Assembly (NCBI RefSeq): GCF_000717655.1
Contig: NZ_JNZY01000026.1
Span: 1 to 64,000 of the forward strand
DNA: 64,000 nucleotides
From: Streptomyces katrae
GTDB lineage: Bacteria; Actinomycetota; Actinomycetes; Streptomycetales; Streptomycetaceae
Reading direction: 5' to 3'
Shown: piece after piece, positions 18,566 to 27,892 of the stretch
How positions within the stretch are numbered: the stretch's first letter is position 1
How the letters are laid out: each line of letters opens with the position of its first letter
The notes under the pieces: generated by a model
The model's input: only the letters and a program-made list of their open reading frames with translations
Databases searched by the model: none
Told to the model about the DNA's origin: nothing
Made by a program: the position numbers and the translations under genes

Positions 18566-20026
18566 TTAGGCGACCGGCTCCGCGGCCTTGCCGGCCTTGT
18601 TGAAGGCGGCTCCGGCCGGGTTGCGCTTCTTGAGCACCAGGTACGAGACGCCCAGGATCAGGCCCCACAGCGGCGCGCAGTACAGCGAGACGCGGGAGTC
18701 CTTGTCGATGCCCATCATCACGATGACCATGCCGATGAACAGCAGGGCGAACCAGCTGGTCCACGGGGCGCCGGGGGCGCGGAAGGGGGACTGCGGCAGC
18801 TCGCCGCGGTCGGCCTTGGCGCGGTAGCGGATCTGGCAGACGAGGATCATGATCCAGGCCCACATGCCGGAGATGGTGGCGAAGGAGACGACGTAGTCGA
18901 AGGCCTTGCCCGGGGCGACGTAGTTGATCCAGACGCCCACCAGCATCAGCGCGGCGGAGAACGTGGTGCCCACGAGCGGGGTGCCGCTCTTGGTGAGCTT
19001 GGTGAAGAACTTCGGGCCCTGGCCGTTGAGGGCGAGGTCGCGCAGCATGCGGCCCGTGGAGTACATGCCCGAGTTGCAGGAGGACAGCGCGGCGGTCAGG
19101 ACGACGAAGTTGACGATCGCGGCGCCGACGCCGAGGCCCATCTTCTCGAAGGCCAGCACGAACGGGCTCTCGCCCGCCTTGAAGTTGGACCACGGGATGA
19201 CCGACATGATCATGATGAGGGCGCCGAGGTAGAAGACGGCGATGCGCCACGGCACGGTGTTGATGGCCTTGGGCAGGGTCTTCTCGGGGTCCTTGGACTC
19301 GCCGGCGGTGACGCCGACCAGCTCGACCGCCAGGAAGGCGAACATGACGATCTGGAGCGTCATCAGCGTCTCGCCGATGCCGTTCGGGAAGAAGCCGCGG
19401 TCGCTCCACAGGTTGGAGACGGAGGCGGTGGCGGCCGCGTCGGAGAAGCCGACGGTGAGGATGCCGGCGCAGATCAGGATCATGCCGACGATGGCGGTGA
19501 CCTTGACCATCGAGAACCAGAACTCGAGCTCGCCGAAGAGCTTCACGGAGATCAGGTTGGCGGCGTAGAGGATGACGGTGAAGATCAGCGCGTAGGCCCA
19601 TTGCGGGAAGCTGTCATGGGTCCAGTACGACATGTACTTGGCCGCCGCGGTCACCTCGGTGATACCGGTGACCACCCAGAAGAGCCAGTACGTCCAGCCC
19701 GTCGCGTACCCCCAGAAGGGACCGAGGAACTCCCGGGCGTAGTCCGAGAAGGATCCCGAGACCGGGCGGTACATCAGCAGCTCGCCCAGGGCGCGCATGA
19801 TGAAGAAGATGACCAGGCCCGCGATGGCGTAGGCCAGGATGAGGCTCGGGCCGGCCTTCGAGATGGCCTTGCCGGCGCCCAGGAAGAGGCCGGTGCCGAT
19901 GGCTCCGCCGATCGCGATCATCTGGATCTGGCGGGCTCCGAGTGCGCGGTGGTAACCCTCGCCGCCCTCGGCCGCGGCGCCCTCGCCGGGTGCCCTGTCG
20001 TGCTGCTCGACCTGCACAGAGGTCAT
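18566..20026 (-). CDS. Amino-acid permease (APC superfamily, AAT type)
   Basis: This 486-residue integral membrane protein has twelve helices. The first, IAIGGAIGTGLFLGAGKA, is the APC signature, followed by FFIMRALGELL. It resembles GABA/proline/Ser-Ala-Gly permeases (GabP, ProY, CycA), and the exact substrate is uncertain. I chose ATG 20026, because the upstream 69-residue extension is basic and unsupported. It is monocistronic, with two hairpins in its upstream region. Confidence 0.9.
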   Translation of the reverse strand: MTSVQVEQHDRAPGEGAAAEGGEGYHRALGARQIQMIAIGGAIGTGLFLGAGKAISKAGPSLILAYAIAGLVIFFIMRALGELLMYRPVSGSFSDYAREFLGPFWGYATGWTYWLFWVVTGITEVTAAAKYMSYWTHDSFPQWAYALIFTVILYAANLISVKLFGELEFWFSMVKVTAIVGMILICAGILTVGFSDAAATASVSNLWSDRGFFPNGIGETLMTLQIVMFAFLAVELVGVTAGESKDPEKTLPKAINTVPWRIAVFYLGALIMIMSVIPWSNFKAGESPFVLAFEKMGLGVGAAIVNFVVLTAALSSCNSGMYSTGRMLRDLALNGQGPKFFTKLTKSGTPLVGTTFSAALMLVGVWINYVAPGKAFDYVVSFATISGMWAWIMILVCQIRYRAKADRGELPQSPFRAPGAPWTSWFALLFIGMVIVMMGIDKDSRVSLYCAPLWGLILGVSYLVLKKRNPAGAAFNKAGKAAEPVA

Positions 20027-20239
20027 GTCTTGGTGCGCCTTTCTCCACGCCGACCCGCGCCTTCGAAAGGCAGCGGATCGGGTCCTCGATCCCCCCGGAT
20101 ACGGATGGAGTTGCACCCGGCGGTCAGCCGGTTCAAGCGGCCGGGGGACATGGGTGGCGCCCCGTCGGCGGTCGTGAAGATTTATCACGGGCTTACGGGT
20201 GGCCGAGGCGCGAAAAAGTGATCCGGGGCACATTCAATT

Positions 20240-20288
20240 CAGGACAAAGGTCCTGACACGCAGCAGATCACCGCATCGCGGTGATCTG
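20240..20288. promoter_or_regulatory. Two perfect inverted repeats in the permease upstream region
   Basis: CAGGAC-AAAG-GTCCTG (20240-20255) and CAGATCACCGC-ATC-GCGGTGATCTG (20264-20288). The second is 87 bp downstream of the DUF2017 stop on the minus strand, so it may terminate clpS-DUF2017. The first may be an operator or a minor hairpin. Confidence 0.55.
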
Positions 20289-20375
20289 ATCGTTATCCGG
20301 ATTTGAGCGTCCGCTGAGCGAACAATGCGCGAACAGTGTTCCCGCTTGAGGCTTTCCTGAGGTTTCCGAGGGTTC

Positions 20376-20993
20376 TCAGAGGGTTTCGATGAGCGTCTCC
20401 TGGAGGCCGCCGAGCCAGAGGTAGGCCATCACCATCGGCTTGCGCGGGTCGTCGTCCGGCAGCCGGAAGAGCATCGCGCTCTCGTCGTCCTCGGTGATGT
20501 CGAGGCGCGCCGCGATGGTCAGGCGCAGGTCGTTGAGCGCCCCCAGCCAGCGCAGCGGGAGTTCCCCGGTGAGCTCGAGCACGGCCGCCCCGTCCCCGCC
20601 GGGGGTGAGCGCGTCCAGGCTGCGCACGACGGCCAGCGCGTCCTCCCGCTTGCGGGAGCGCAGGTCGTTCTCGGTGAAGCGGCGGAATTCCGCCGACCGG
20701 GCGGCGAGCTCCTCCGGGTCCACCTTCTGGTCCTCGGGGCCGGGGCCGCCGTAGGCGTCGGGGAAGAGCCGGATCAGCGCGGGGTCGGAGGGGCGCTCGG
20801 TGGGCCCCTCGTTGCCCTCGGCGAAGAGCACGGCGAGCGGGTCGGCGTCCTCGTCGGGCTCGGGCGCGCCCGGGCCGATGAGCTCCAGCAGCTGGACGGC
20901 GAGGGAGCGCAGGATGGAGATCTCGATCTCGTCCAGCGCGACGACGGCGCCGCCCCCCTTGAGGGCTTCGAACATCCCGGCGGACCGCCCCAT
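20376..20993 (-). CDS. DUF2017 family protein
   Basis: This 205-residue acidic cytoplasmic protein contains LDEIEISILRSLAVQLLELI, an internal RKREDALAVVRSLDAL stretch and a C-terminal MVMAYLWLGGLQE. DUF2017 genes commonly follow clpS in actinobacteria, and the function is unknown. ATG 20993 overlaps the clpS stop as ATGA, so co-translation is certain if clpS is expressed. A role linked to adaptor-controlled ClpAP/ClpCP proteolysis is inference only. Confidence 0.9.
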   Translation of the reverse strand: MGRSAGMFEALKGGGAVVALDEIEISILRSLAVQLLELIGPGAPEPDEDADPLAVLFAEGNEGPTERPSDPALIRLFPDAYGGPGPEDQKVDPEELAARSAEFRRFTENDLRSRKREDALAVVRSLDALTPGGDGAAVLELTGELPLRWLGALNDLRLTIAARLDITEDDESAMLFRLPDDDPRKPMVMAYLWLGGLQETLIETL

Positions 20994-21307
20994 CAGAAGC
21001 GGTCCTGGGAGAGGGTCGCCCACAGGCCGTAGCCGTGCATGGCCTGCACGTCGCGCTCCATTTCCTCGCGGGTGCCGCTGGACACGACCGCCCGCCCCTT
21101 GTGGTGGACGTCGAGCATCAGCTTGTGCGCCTTGTCCTTGGAATAGCCGAAGTACGCCTGGAACACGTACGTCACGTAGCTCATGAGGTTGACCGGGTCG
21201 TTGTGCACCAGGGTCACCCAGGGAACGTCGGGTTCGGGGACGGCGAACGTCTCTTCGGCCGACTCGGTGCGTTCGATCTCAATGGGAGCAACACTCACTT
21301 GTCCCAT
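20993..21307 (-). CDS. clpS: ATP-dependent Clp protease adaptor ClpS
   Basis: This N-end-rule adaptor delivers substrates to the Clp protease. It has 104 residues with the core [20 protein letters not shown], then [17 protein letters not shown]. Asn/Asp in the HNDPVN segment bind the substrate amino terminus. ATG 21307 lacks a strong ribosome site; GTG 21298, three codons later, has GGGA at good spacing and is an alternative start. It is divergent from pncB. Confidence 0.95.
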   Translation of the reverse strand: MGQVSVAPIEIERTESAEETFAVPEPDVPWVTLVHNDPVNLMSYVTYVFQAYFGYSKDKAHKLMLDVHHKGRAVVSSGTREEMERDVQAMHGYGLWATLSQDRF

Positions 21308-21388
21308 GCTGCCACTGTGACCGGCCGGTCGCACAAACGGGTCCCGAGATCTCGTCACTTTGACGAAATGTGCGCTAGCATCCGTGAC

Positions 21389-22717
21389 ATGAACCCTGCG
21401 GACCTGGGCCTGCCGGTGGACGTGCCGTCGACAGCGCTCTTCACGGATCATTACGAGCTCACGATGCTGCAGGCCGCCCTGGCGAACGGCACCGCCGACC
21501 GCCGCTCGGTCTTCGAGGTCTTCACCCGGCGGCTGCCCGAGGGCCGCCGCTACGGGGTGGTGGCCGGCACCGGCCGCGTCCTGGACGCGGTGGAGAACTT
21601 CCGCTTCGACAGTGCGGTGCTGGAGTTCCTGCGGGAGCGGGCCGTCGTCGACATGCGGACCCTGGACTGGCTGTCCTCGTACCGCTTCTCGGGCGACATC
21701 TGGGGCTACCCGGAGGGCGAGGTCTACTTCCCCGGGTCCCCGGTCCTGCGCGTCGAGGGCAGCTTCGCCGAGTGCGTGCTGCTGGAGACGGTCATCCTCT
21801 CGATCCTCAACCACGACTCGGCGATCGCTGCCGCGGCCTCCCGGATGGCCTCGGCGGCCGGCGACCGGCCGCTGATCGAGATGGGTGCGCGGCGCACCCA
21901 CGAGCTGGCGGCGGTGGCGGCCTCGCGCGCCGCGTACGTCGGCGGCTTCACCTCCACCTCGGACCTGGCGGCCGGCTTCCGGTACGGGATCCCGACGGTC
22001 GGGACCTCGGCGCACGCCTTCACGCTGGTGCACGACACCGAGCGGGACGCCTTCCAGGCCCAGGTGGCCTCGCTGGGCAGCGGGACGACCCTGCTGGTGG
22101 ACACGTACGACGTGGCGGAGGCCGTGCGGACGGCCGTCGAGGTCGCCGGTACGGGGCTGGGGGCGGTCCGGATCGACTCCGGCGACCTGCTGCTGGTCGC
22201 GCACCGGGTGCGGCAGCAGCTGGACGAGCTGGGGGCGACCGCGGCGAAGATCGTGGTCACCTCCGATCTGGACGAGTACGCCATCGCCTCGCTGGCGGCG
22301 GCTCCGGTGGACGCGTACGGGGTCGGCACGCAGCTGGTGACGGGCAGCGGGCACCCGACGTGCTCGATGGTCTACAAGCTGGTGGCGCGGGCCGCGTCGA
22401 CGGACCCGAAGGCTCCGCTGGTGCCGGTGGCGAAGAAGTCCACGGGCGGGAAGACCTCGATCGGCGGCCGCAAGTGGGCTGCGCGGCGGGTCGACGCGGA
22501 GGGCGTCGCCGAGGCGGAGGTGATCGGCACCGGGCCCGTCCCGTCCGCGCTGGCGGACCGGCAGCTGCTGGTCGAGCAGGTCAAGGCGGGCGAGGTCGTC
22601 GCCCGCGAGCCGCTGGAGGCGCCGCGCGACCGTCACCGCGAGGCCCGCGCCGGCCTCCCGCTCTCCGCGACGCAGCTCTCGCGCGGCGAGCCGGTCATCC
22701 CGACCGAGTACGCGTAG
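21389..22717 (+). CDS. pncB: Nicotinate phosphoribosyltransferase
   Basis: This enzyme converts nicotinate and PRPP to nicotinate mononucleotide in the Preiss-Handler NAD salvage route. It has 442 residues with [11 protein letters not shown] at the N-terminus, a GARRTH segment and SGDLLL. ATG 21389 is used, because the frame is open upstream but overlaps the divergent clpS. pncA lies about 100 bp downstream, so nicotinamide can be turned into NaMN by neighbouring genes. Confidence 0.95.
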   Translation: MNPADLGLPVDVPSTALFTDHYELTMLQAALANGTADRRSVFEVFTRRLPEGRRYGVVAGTGRVLDAVENFRFDSAVLEFLRERAVVDMRTLDWLSSYRFSGDIWGYPEGEVYFPGSPVLRVEGSFAECVLLETVILSILNHDSAIAAAASRMASAAGDRPLIEMGARRTHELAAVAASRAAYVGGFTSTSDLAAGFRYGIPTVGTSAHAFTLVHDTERDAFQAQVASLGSGTTLLVDTYDVAEAVRTAVEVAGTGLGAVRIDSGDLLLVAHRVRQQLDELGATAAKIVVTSDLDEYAIASLAAAPVDAYGVGTQLVTGSGHPTCSMVYKLVARAASTDPKAPLVPVAKKSTGGKTSIGGRKWAARRVDAEGVAEAEVIGTGPVPSALADRQLLVEQVKAGEVVAREPLEAPRDRHREARAGLPLSATQLSRGEPVIPTEYA

Positions 22718-22729
22718 CCGGTCTGCGGG

Positions 22730-22749
22730 CCGGGGGCCGGCGCCCCCGG
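22730..22749 (+). terminator. Short GC hairpin after pncB
   Basis: CCGGGGGC pairs with GCCCCCGG around a four-base loop, followed by TTTCGGGG, in the pncB-pncA gap. It may only attenuate. Confidence 0.5.
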
Positions 22750-22818
22750 TTTCGGGGAGGGGCGGGGCGGGGGAAGAGCCCGCGCAGCGGCACATACGAC
22801 AACCGAAGGACACGCGAC

Positions 22819-23421
22819 ATGCACCGCGCACTGATCGTCGTCGACGTACAGAACGACTTCTGCGAAGGCGGCAGCCTCGCGGTCGCCGGAGGGGCCGACG
22901 TCGCCGCCGCGATCACCGAGCTGATCGGCCAGGCCACGGCCGGCTACCGGCACGTCGTCGCCACCCGCGACCACCACGTCGACCCCGGGCCGCACTTCGC
23001 GCGCCCCCCGGCCGAGCCGGACTTCGAGACCTCCTGGCCGGTGCACTGCGTCGCCGGCACCGAGGGCGTCGGGTTCCACCCGAACTTCGCGCCCGCGGTC
23101 GCCTCCGGGGCCGTCGCCGCCGTCTTCGACAAGGGCGCGTACGAGGCCGCGTACAGCGGGTTCGAGGGCGCCGACGAGAACGGCACCGCGCTCGCCCGGT
23201 GGCTGCACGACCGGCAGGTCACCGAGGTCGACGTCGTCGGGATCGCCACCGACCACTGCGTGCGCGCCACCGCCCTGGACGCGGCCCGCGCCGGCTTCAC
23301 CACCCGCGTGCTGCTGGACCTGACGGCCGCCGTGGCCCCCCACACCGCCGCGCGGGCGGTCGAGGAGCTCCGGTCGGCCGGGGTCGAGCTCGTCGGCGAG
23401 AGCCCCCGCCAGAGCCCGTGA
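22819..23421 (+). CDS. pncA: Nicotinamidase (isochorismatase family)
   Basis: This enzyme hydrolyses nicotinamide to nicotinate and ammonia. It has 200 residues. The catalytic triad is visible: Asp in VVDVQNDF, Lys in FDKGAYEA and Cys in ATDHCVRAT. The metal-binding [10 protein letters not shown] motif is present. ATG 22819 follows AAGGACACGCGAC. Together with pncB upstream it forms an NAD salvage pair. Confidence 0.93.
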   Translation: MHRALIVVDVQNDFCEGGSLAVAGGADVAAAITELIGQATAGYRHVVATRDHHVDPGPHFARPPAEPDFETSWPVHCVAGTEGVGFHPNFAPAVASGAVAAVFDKGAYEAAYSGFEGADENGTALARWLHDRQVTEVDVVGIATDHCVRATALDAARAGFTTRVLLDLTAAVAPHTAARAVEELRSAGVELVGESPRQSP

Positions 23422-23448
23422 CGGGCGAGCGGGGCGGGGCCCGCCGCG

Positions 23449-23751
23449 TCAGTGCCCCAGGAGGGCGCGGATGGGATGCCAGAGCTCCTGGGCCCGGTCC
23501 GGGGCGCCGCGCCACAGCAGGCCGTCCGGGTGGTGCAGGACGGCCGTGACCTCGTCCGGGGTCGGTGGCTGCGCGTTGCCGCGCAGGTAGACCGCCCGCA
23601 TCCCGAGGTTCCGCAGCCTGGTCAGGGCGCGGGCCCGGTTCGCGGCGTGCACCAGCACGCGGACGTTTCCGCCCTCGCCGCACGGCCTCGGCAGCGTGAG
23701 CGCGACCACCACGCTGCCGCCTGGCAGTCTGACGAAACCTCCACCGGGCAT
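23449..23751 (-). CDS. Hypothetical protein
   Basis: This 100-residue basic protein begins MPGGGFVRLPGGSVVVALTL and contains NVRVLVHAANRARALTRLRN and a later TPDEVTAVLHHPDGLLWR. The start at ATG 23751 is supported by GGGGGAG upstream; a frame to 23793 would cover that site. I do not recognise a family. It lies between convergent pncA and the secreted protease terminator. Confidence 0.7.
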   Translation of the reverse strand: MPGGGFVRLPGGSVVVALTLPRPCGEGGNVRVLVHAANRARALTRLRNLGMRAVYLRGNAQPPTPDEVTAVLHHPDGLLWRGAPDRAQELWHPIRALLGH

Positions 23752-23801
23752 GATCTTCAGCTCCCCCGTCAATAAGAAAAGTCGCACCCGCATCTAAACG
23801 C

Positions 23802-23837
23802 GATCGGCCGCCGCCCGCTAGAGGGCGACGGCCGATC
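23802..23837 (-). terminator. Terminator of the M6 protease gene
   Basis: GATCGGCCG...CGGCCGATC with inner CGCCC/GGGCG lies 26 bp after the protease stop. Confidence 0.75.
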
Positions 23838-23863
23838 ATGCTTTGACCTGCGGGTTTACCGAA

Positions 23864-26275
23864 TTACTTGACGGCGGGCCCGACCTCGATCGTCATCTGG
23901 AGACCGTCGTAGGTCTCCTTCGCGATCTTGATCTTGGTGTTGGTGTCAGCGACCTTCACCGAACCGGTCGGGTTCTCGTCGTAGTAGTACTTGCCCTTGT
24001 GGTCGTCGAAGACCAGGTTCGCGGGCTTCGGCTTCAGGAACAGCGACTCACCGTTCTTGTGCAGGGTGAACGCGTCCGTCGAGTACGCGCTGAACGTCGC
24101 GTCGTACGGCTGGATCTTGTTCCGCAGCAGGGTGCCGTCCGCCCACTTCATCGGCTTGGCGTTGGCGTCGACCGGGAGGATCAGACCCTGGCCCGGGTGC
24201 TGGCTGGTGTTGTTGTCCTTCTGGGACTTGTCCCACAGCCAGATCAGCAGGCCGTCCTGGTACGGGTAGTGCTCGACCCAGCCCGGCTTGGAGTTGGCCC
24301 AGCCGAAGTTGTACGGGCCCACCTTGAGGGTGGAGTCGTACGAGACGTAGCGGCGGTTCTCCGCGATGTAGTACTGCGGGTACTCCTTGGTGAACCCGGC
24401 GCCGATGCGCGAGAAGCCCTTGCCGGTCCAGCCGTTGTCGCCATTCTCGGCGCCGTCGGTGAACAGGTTCTGGCCGTCCGCGGTGATGGTGAAGGCGTCA
24501 CCGGTGAAGCCCTTGCCGCCCGCGCCGCCGTCCGTGGCGTAGCGGAAGCGGAGGTCGATCTTCTTGCCCGCGTACGCGTCGAGCGGGAACTTCAGGTCCT
24601 GCCAGCCGCCGGAGACGTCGGTCAGACCGGCGTTGCCCGCGGCGTCGGCCGGGATGGCCTTGCCGTTGGCCGTGCCGTTCAGGACGGTCCAGGTGGCGCC
24701 GCCGTCGGTGGACACCTCGGTGTAGAGGTAGTCGTAGTCCTTCTCGATGTCCCACCAGCCCTTGAGGGACAGTGCGGCGGAGGACTTGCCGGTCAGGTCG
24801 ACCGAGCGCGACAGGGTGTTCTTGAGGTCGTCACCCATGTTGCTCCACCACTGCGAGGAGCCCTCGGCGGGAGCGACGATGTCGGTCTTGACCTGCTTCT
24901 TCGGCAGCTCGACGACCAGCGCCTGCTTGTCCTTGGTGTTGTACTCCGAGACGCCCAGCTTGTGGGTGGACTTCGTCGCGGCCTTCGCCGTGTCGTAGTT
25001 CAGCCAGCCCAGCTGGAGCTTGTCCCAGGCGGTCATGTCGCCCGGGAGGTCGCCTATGGAGTCCTTGCCGTTGCCGAGCCAGGAGCCGGCGGACATCAGG
25101 GACCAGAAGCCGACCGAGTTCTCGCCGCCACCGGAGGTGTCGTAGAGGTCCGGCAGGCCGAGGTCGTGGCCGTACTCGTGCGCGAAGACGCCGAGGCCGC
25201 CGTTCTCCGGCTGCATCGTGTAGTCGCCGACCCAGATGCCGGTGTTGCCGATCTGGGTGCCGCCGGCCTTGTTGTCGGCCGGGCCGGTCTTGCCCGCGTC
25301 GGTGCCGTAGGCGTACCAGCGGTGCGCCCACAGCGCGTTGGTGCCCTGGACACCGCCGCCGGCCGACTCGTCCTCGCCCGCGTGGACGATCTGGAAGTGG
25401 TCGATGTAGCCGTCGGGCTCGTTGAAGTTGCCGTCGCCGTCGAAGTCGTTGCGGTCCCACTGGTCGTACTGGGCCAGCGTGGCCTTGATCTCGGCGTCGG
25501 TCTTGCCGGCCTTCTTCTGGGCGTCGACCCACGCGTTGACACCGTCACGGACGGTGTCCCACACGTTGGCGCAGTTGGTCTGACCGCAGTAGTTCGAGCC
25601 GTAACGGGCCTCGTTGTACGGGATCTTGACCCAGTCGGCGACCTCGCCCTCGACCGAGTAACGGCCCGAGGAGGTCTTCTCGTAGTAGGTCTTCAGCGAG
25701 TTCTTGCCCTGGCCGGTACCGAAGTACAGGTCCTGGAAGTACTCGCGGCTGAAGTCCTTGCGCCAGGCGGTGCTGTTGTTCGTGGTGCGGTCCGGCTGGG
25801 CGATCTGGTTGCGCGCCGGACCGGGGTTGCCCCCGTACTTCGGGGCGGCCGGCTTCGGGCCGTCCGGACCGTCCGGGTCGAACATGGTCGTGTTGTCGAC
25901 CTGGTCCCCGAACTCGACGAGGATCGTGAAGATCTTGTCGGTCTTCTCGCGGCCGAGCTCGACGTACTTGCTGTCGTCGAGCTTGACGACCTTGGAGGCG
26001 CCCCGCTGCTCGACGGTCTTCTTGCCGGACAGCACCTGCTCCAGGGCGGCTTCCCGCGCCTGTGCCTGCTGGTCGCTGAACGGGCCCTTCAGGTTGTGCT
26101 GGACCGCCTCCTTCGCGGGGGCGGTCGGGTCCTGGCGGTCCGAGGCGGGCGCGGTCGACGGCGCCTCGGAGGCCTGGGCAGTGACGAGGAAGGCGCCGGA
26201 AGCCGCTGTCGCGGCCAGGGTCACACCGATGGCTGCGGCGCGCAGCGCTCGTCGACGGCTGGAATTGCTGGTCAC
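23864..26275 (-). CDS. Secreted immune inhibitor A-type metalloprotease (M6)
   Basis: This 803-residue extracellular zinc protease has a signal peptide over ~1-40 (RRRALRAAAIGVTLAATAAS). The catalytic motif HEYGH sits in GVFAHEYGHDLGLPDLYD, followed by GFWSLMSAG as the third-ligand region. The C-terminal half has beta-sandwich segments like those of InhA proteases. Substrates are probably extracellular proteins. GTG 26275 follows GGGAGGGG, and the frame to 26359 is not needed. It is monocistronic with its own terminator. Confidence 0.93.
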   Translation of the reverse strand: MTSNSSRRRALRAAAIGVTLAATAASGAFLVTAQASEAPSTAPASDRQDPTAPAKEAVQHNLKGPFSDQQAQAREAALEQVLSGKKTVEQRGASKVVKLDDSKYVELGREKTDKIFTILVEFGDQVDNTTMFDPDGPDGPKPAAPKYGGNPGPARNQIAQPDRTTNNSTAWRKDFSREYFQDLYFGTGQGKNSLKTYYEKTSSGRYSVEGEVADWVKIPYNEARYGSNYCGQTNCANVWDTVRDGVNAWVDAQKKAGKTDAEIKATLAQYDQWDRNDFDGDGNFNEPDGYIDHFQIVHAGEDESAGGGVQGTNALWAHRWYAYGTDAGKTGPADNKAGGTQIGNTGIWVGDYTMQPENGGLGVFAHEYGHDLGLPDLYDTSGGGENSVGFWSLMSAGSWLGNGKDSIGDLPGDMTAWDKLQLGWLNYDTAKAATKSTHKLGVSEYNTKDKQALVVELPKKQVKTDIVAPAEGSSQWWSNMGDDLKNTLSRSVDLTGKSSAALSLKGWWDIEKDYDYLYTEVSTDGGATWTVLNGTANGKAIPADAAGNAGLTDVSGGWQDLKFPLDAYAGKKIDLRFRYATDGGAGGKGFTGDAFTITADGQNLFTDGAENGDNGWTGKGFSRIGAGFTKEYPQYYIAENRRYVSYDSTLKVGPYNFGWANSKPGWVEHYPYQDGLLIWLWDKSQKDNNTSQHPGQGLILPVDANAKPMKWADGTLLRNKIQPYDATFSAYSTDAFTLHKNGESLFLKPKPANLVFDDHKGKYYYDENPTGSVKVADTNTKIKIAKETYDGLQMTIEVGPAVK

Positions 26276-26658
26276 TTGATGTCGTTCCCCTCCCGCGGCC
26301 GCGACACAGGTCGGAACGTCTCCATAGGAGCGGGGGGTTCCGCGCGGCGCGCGTCTCAAGTGACGACATTTGACCGGAGAGTCTAAAGAAAAGACAGACC
26401 TTGACTTCTTCCTTACAACTGCACTATGCGGTCAGGGAGTTCCGCTATCCGGACGTTCCTCTGCCATATAGGACGAAGGGCGCGTCCTGACCACACTGTG
26501 GGACGGCCGGGTGAACCCGTGCGCCCCCCGTGCTCCGGCACCGTGGGTTAGGTCACGCTTACTGGCGGTTCCGCTCGGGAATCCCCCGACGTAGAGTCGC
26601 TTGACGCGCGACCTAGTTGAGCAGACTCCCCCTCCCCGCCTTGAGGACGGAAATCGCC
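26276..26658. other. Intergenic region with divergent promoters
   Basis: It holds the start region of the M6 protease on the minus strand and a possible plus-strand promoter, TTGACT at 26401-26406 and TATGCG at 26425-26430 (18-bp spacer). The middle part is AT-richer than its surroundings, as expected for promoters. No ORF or repeat is seen. Confidence 0.45.
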
Positions 26659-27006
26659 ATGCCGCGTCCGACTGCCGCCCAGCTGTTCTACGGGTCCGCC
26701 ACCGTAGTCGTGTCGACGATCGCCATGCTGCTGCTCTCGGAGACGAGCACGGGGCGCGGGATCGCCGTCATCGCCACCGTCGCCCTGGCCCTCGGACTGC
26801 TCGTCGCGCTCACCGCCGCGAGCCCCCGGCGCCGCGGCCGGCACGCCGCCCCCGCCGGAGCTGCCGCCCGTACCCCTGCCGCTCCCCCCGGTGTTGCCGA
26901 AATCACGCCCGGACCGGTCCCCGTGGACACGGCGGCCGCAGACGCGGCGGCCGCCCGGGTGCCTGAACCCCGGGCGGCCGCCGTCGAACAGCCGGTGCAC
27001 CACTGA
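26659..27006 (+). CDS. Small membrane protein
   Basis: This 115-residue protein has two close hydrophobic segments near residues 8-26 and 33-54, then an Ala/Pro-rich hydrophilic tail without recognisable motifs. ATG 26659 follows GAGGACGG. It is convergent with the RDD gene. Function is unknown. Confidence 0.72.
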   Translation: MPRPTAAQLFYGSATVVVSTIAMLLLSETSTGRGIAVIATVALALGLLVALTAASPRRRGRHAAPAGAAARTPAAPPGVAEITPGPVPVDTAAADAAAARVPEPRAAAVEQPVHH

Positions 27007-27045
27007 GCCGTAGGCCGCCCAGCCGTACGCCGGTCCTCCTCGTCG

Positions 27046-27792
27046 CTACGCCGCACTCACCACCACGGTCTTGGCCACCTTGTCGTGCAGGCCCTGCTTG
27101 TACGGTTTGTCCACGAGGATCGACACGATCAGCACGATCTGCCACAGGCAGGGGCAGCACAGGAGCGCCGGCAGCCAGAGCATGGAGGCCCGCCCCAGGG
27201 CCGCGCCGGACTGCGGGACGCTGCCGTCGTTGAGCATCGCCACGCGCAGCCCGAGCGCCTTCTTGCCGATGGTCCTGCCGTCCTTCCGGGTGAACCACCA
27301 GTCGTAGCCGACGAACAGGACGATCGAGATCAGCGTCATGGCCAGCCCGCTGCCGCTGTACGACTTGGTGAAGACCTCGCTGACGTCCTCCCCCTTGTTC
27401 GTCTCGACCACGTAGCGGTTGGTGCCGAACGCCAGCTGGATGAGGAACAGCGGGACGAGCACGACGATCACGTCGATGATGCGGGCCCCGAGCCGCTTGC
27501 CGAAGTCGGCCAGCGGCGGCATCCCCGCGAGCGGATCGGGCATGCCGTAGCCGCCGCCGTACGGGTCACCCGGGCCGCCGCCGTACGGGGGCGGCGGGGG
27601 CGGGTATCCGCCGCCGCCCGAGCCGCCGTACGGGCCTCCCGGCGGCGGTGGGGTGCCGCCCGGGGGCGGGGGCGCGCCGCCCGGCGGCGGGCCGTACGGC
27701 GAACCGCCCGACGGAGGCGTCGGTTCCTGGGGCTTCTTGAGGAACGGGTCGTCCTCGGGCGGCTGGCCCGGCGGCGGCTGATCGGTACTCAT
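27046..27792 (-). CDS. RDD-family membrane protein with a Pro/Gly-rich N-terminus
   Basis: This 248-residue protein has residues 1-88 as Pro-, Gly- and Tyr-rich low complexity (repeated PPGG and YGG). The C-terminal RDD domain (FGKRLGARIIDVIVVLVPL, later GRTIGKKALGLRV) has three or four membrane spans. RDD proteins are small membrane proteins of unclear transport role. A related RDD gene precedes it on the same strand, so the two may be co-transcribed. Confidence 0.88.
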   Translation of the reverse strand: MSTDQPPPGQPPEDDPFLKKPQEPTPPSGGSPYGPPPGGAPPPPGGTPPPPGGPYGGSGGGGYPPPPPPYGGGPGDPYGGGYGMPDPLAGMPPLADFGKRLGARIIDVIVVLVPLFLIQLAFGTNRYVVETNKGEDVSEVFTKSYSGSGLAMTLISIVLFVGYDWWFTRKDGRTIGKKALGLRVAMLNDGSVPQSGAALGRASMLWLPALLCCPCLWQIVLIVSILVDKPYKQGLHDKVAKTVVVSAA

Positions 27793-27892
27793 GGCCCGAG
27801 TCGAACCCGGCTCCGCGGGCCCCGCAACGGGACGGCGTCCGTTCGGGGGAAGCCGCCCCCGGCGGCCCCCGCGGCGGGGCCGTGGCCGGGTC

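Noticed and set aside
23449..23793. Longer start for the small protein after pncA (ATG or GTG at 23793)
   Set aside because: That start would place the good GGGGGAG ribosome site inside the coding region.
23843..26386. 847-codon plus-strand frame opposite the M6 protease
   Set aside because: Val/Leu/Arg-rich antisense shadow of a gene with clear HEYGH and signal peptide.
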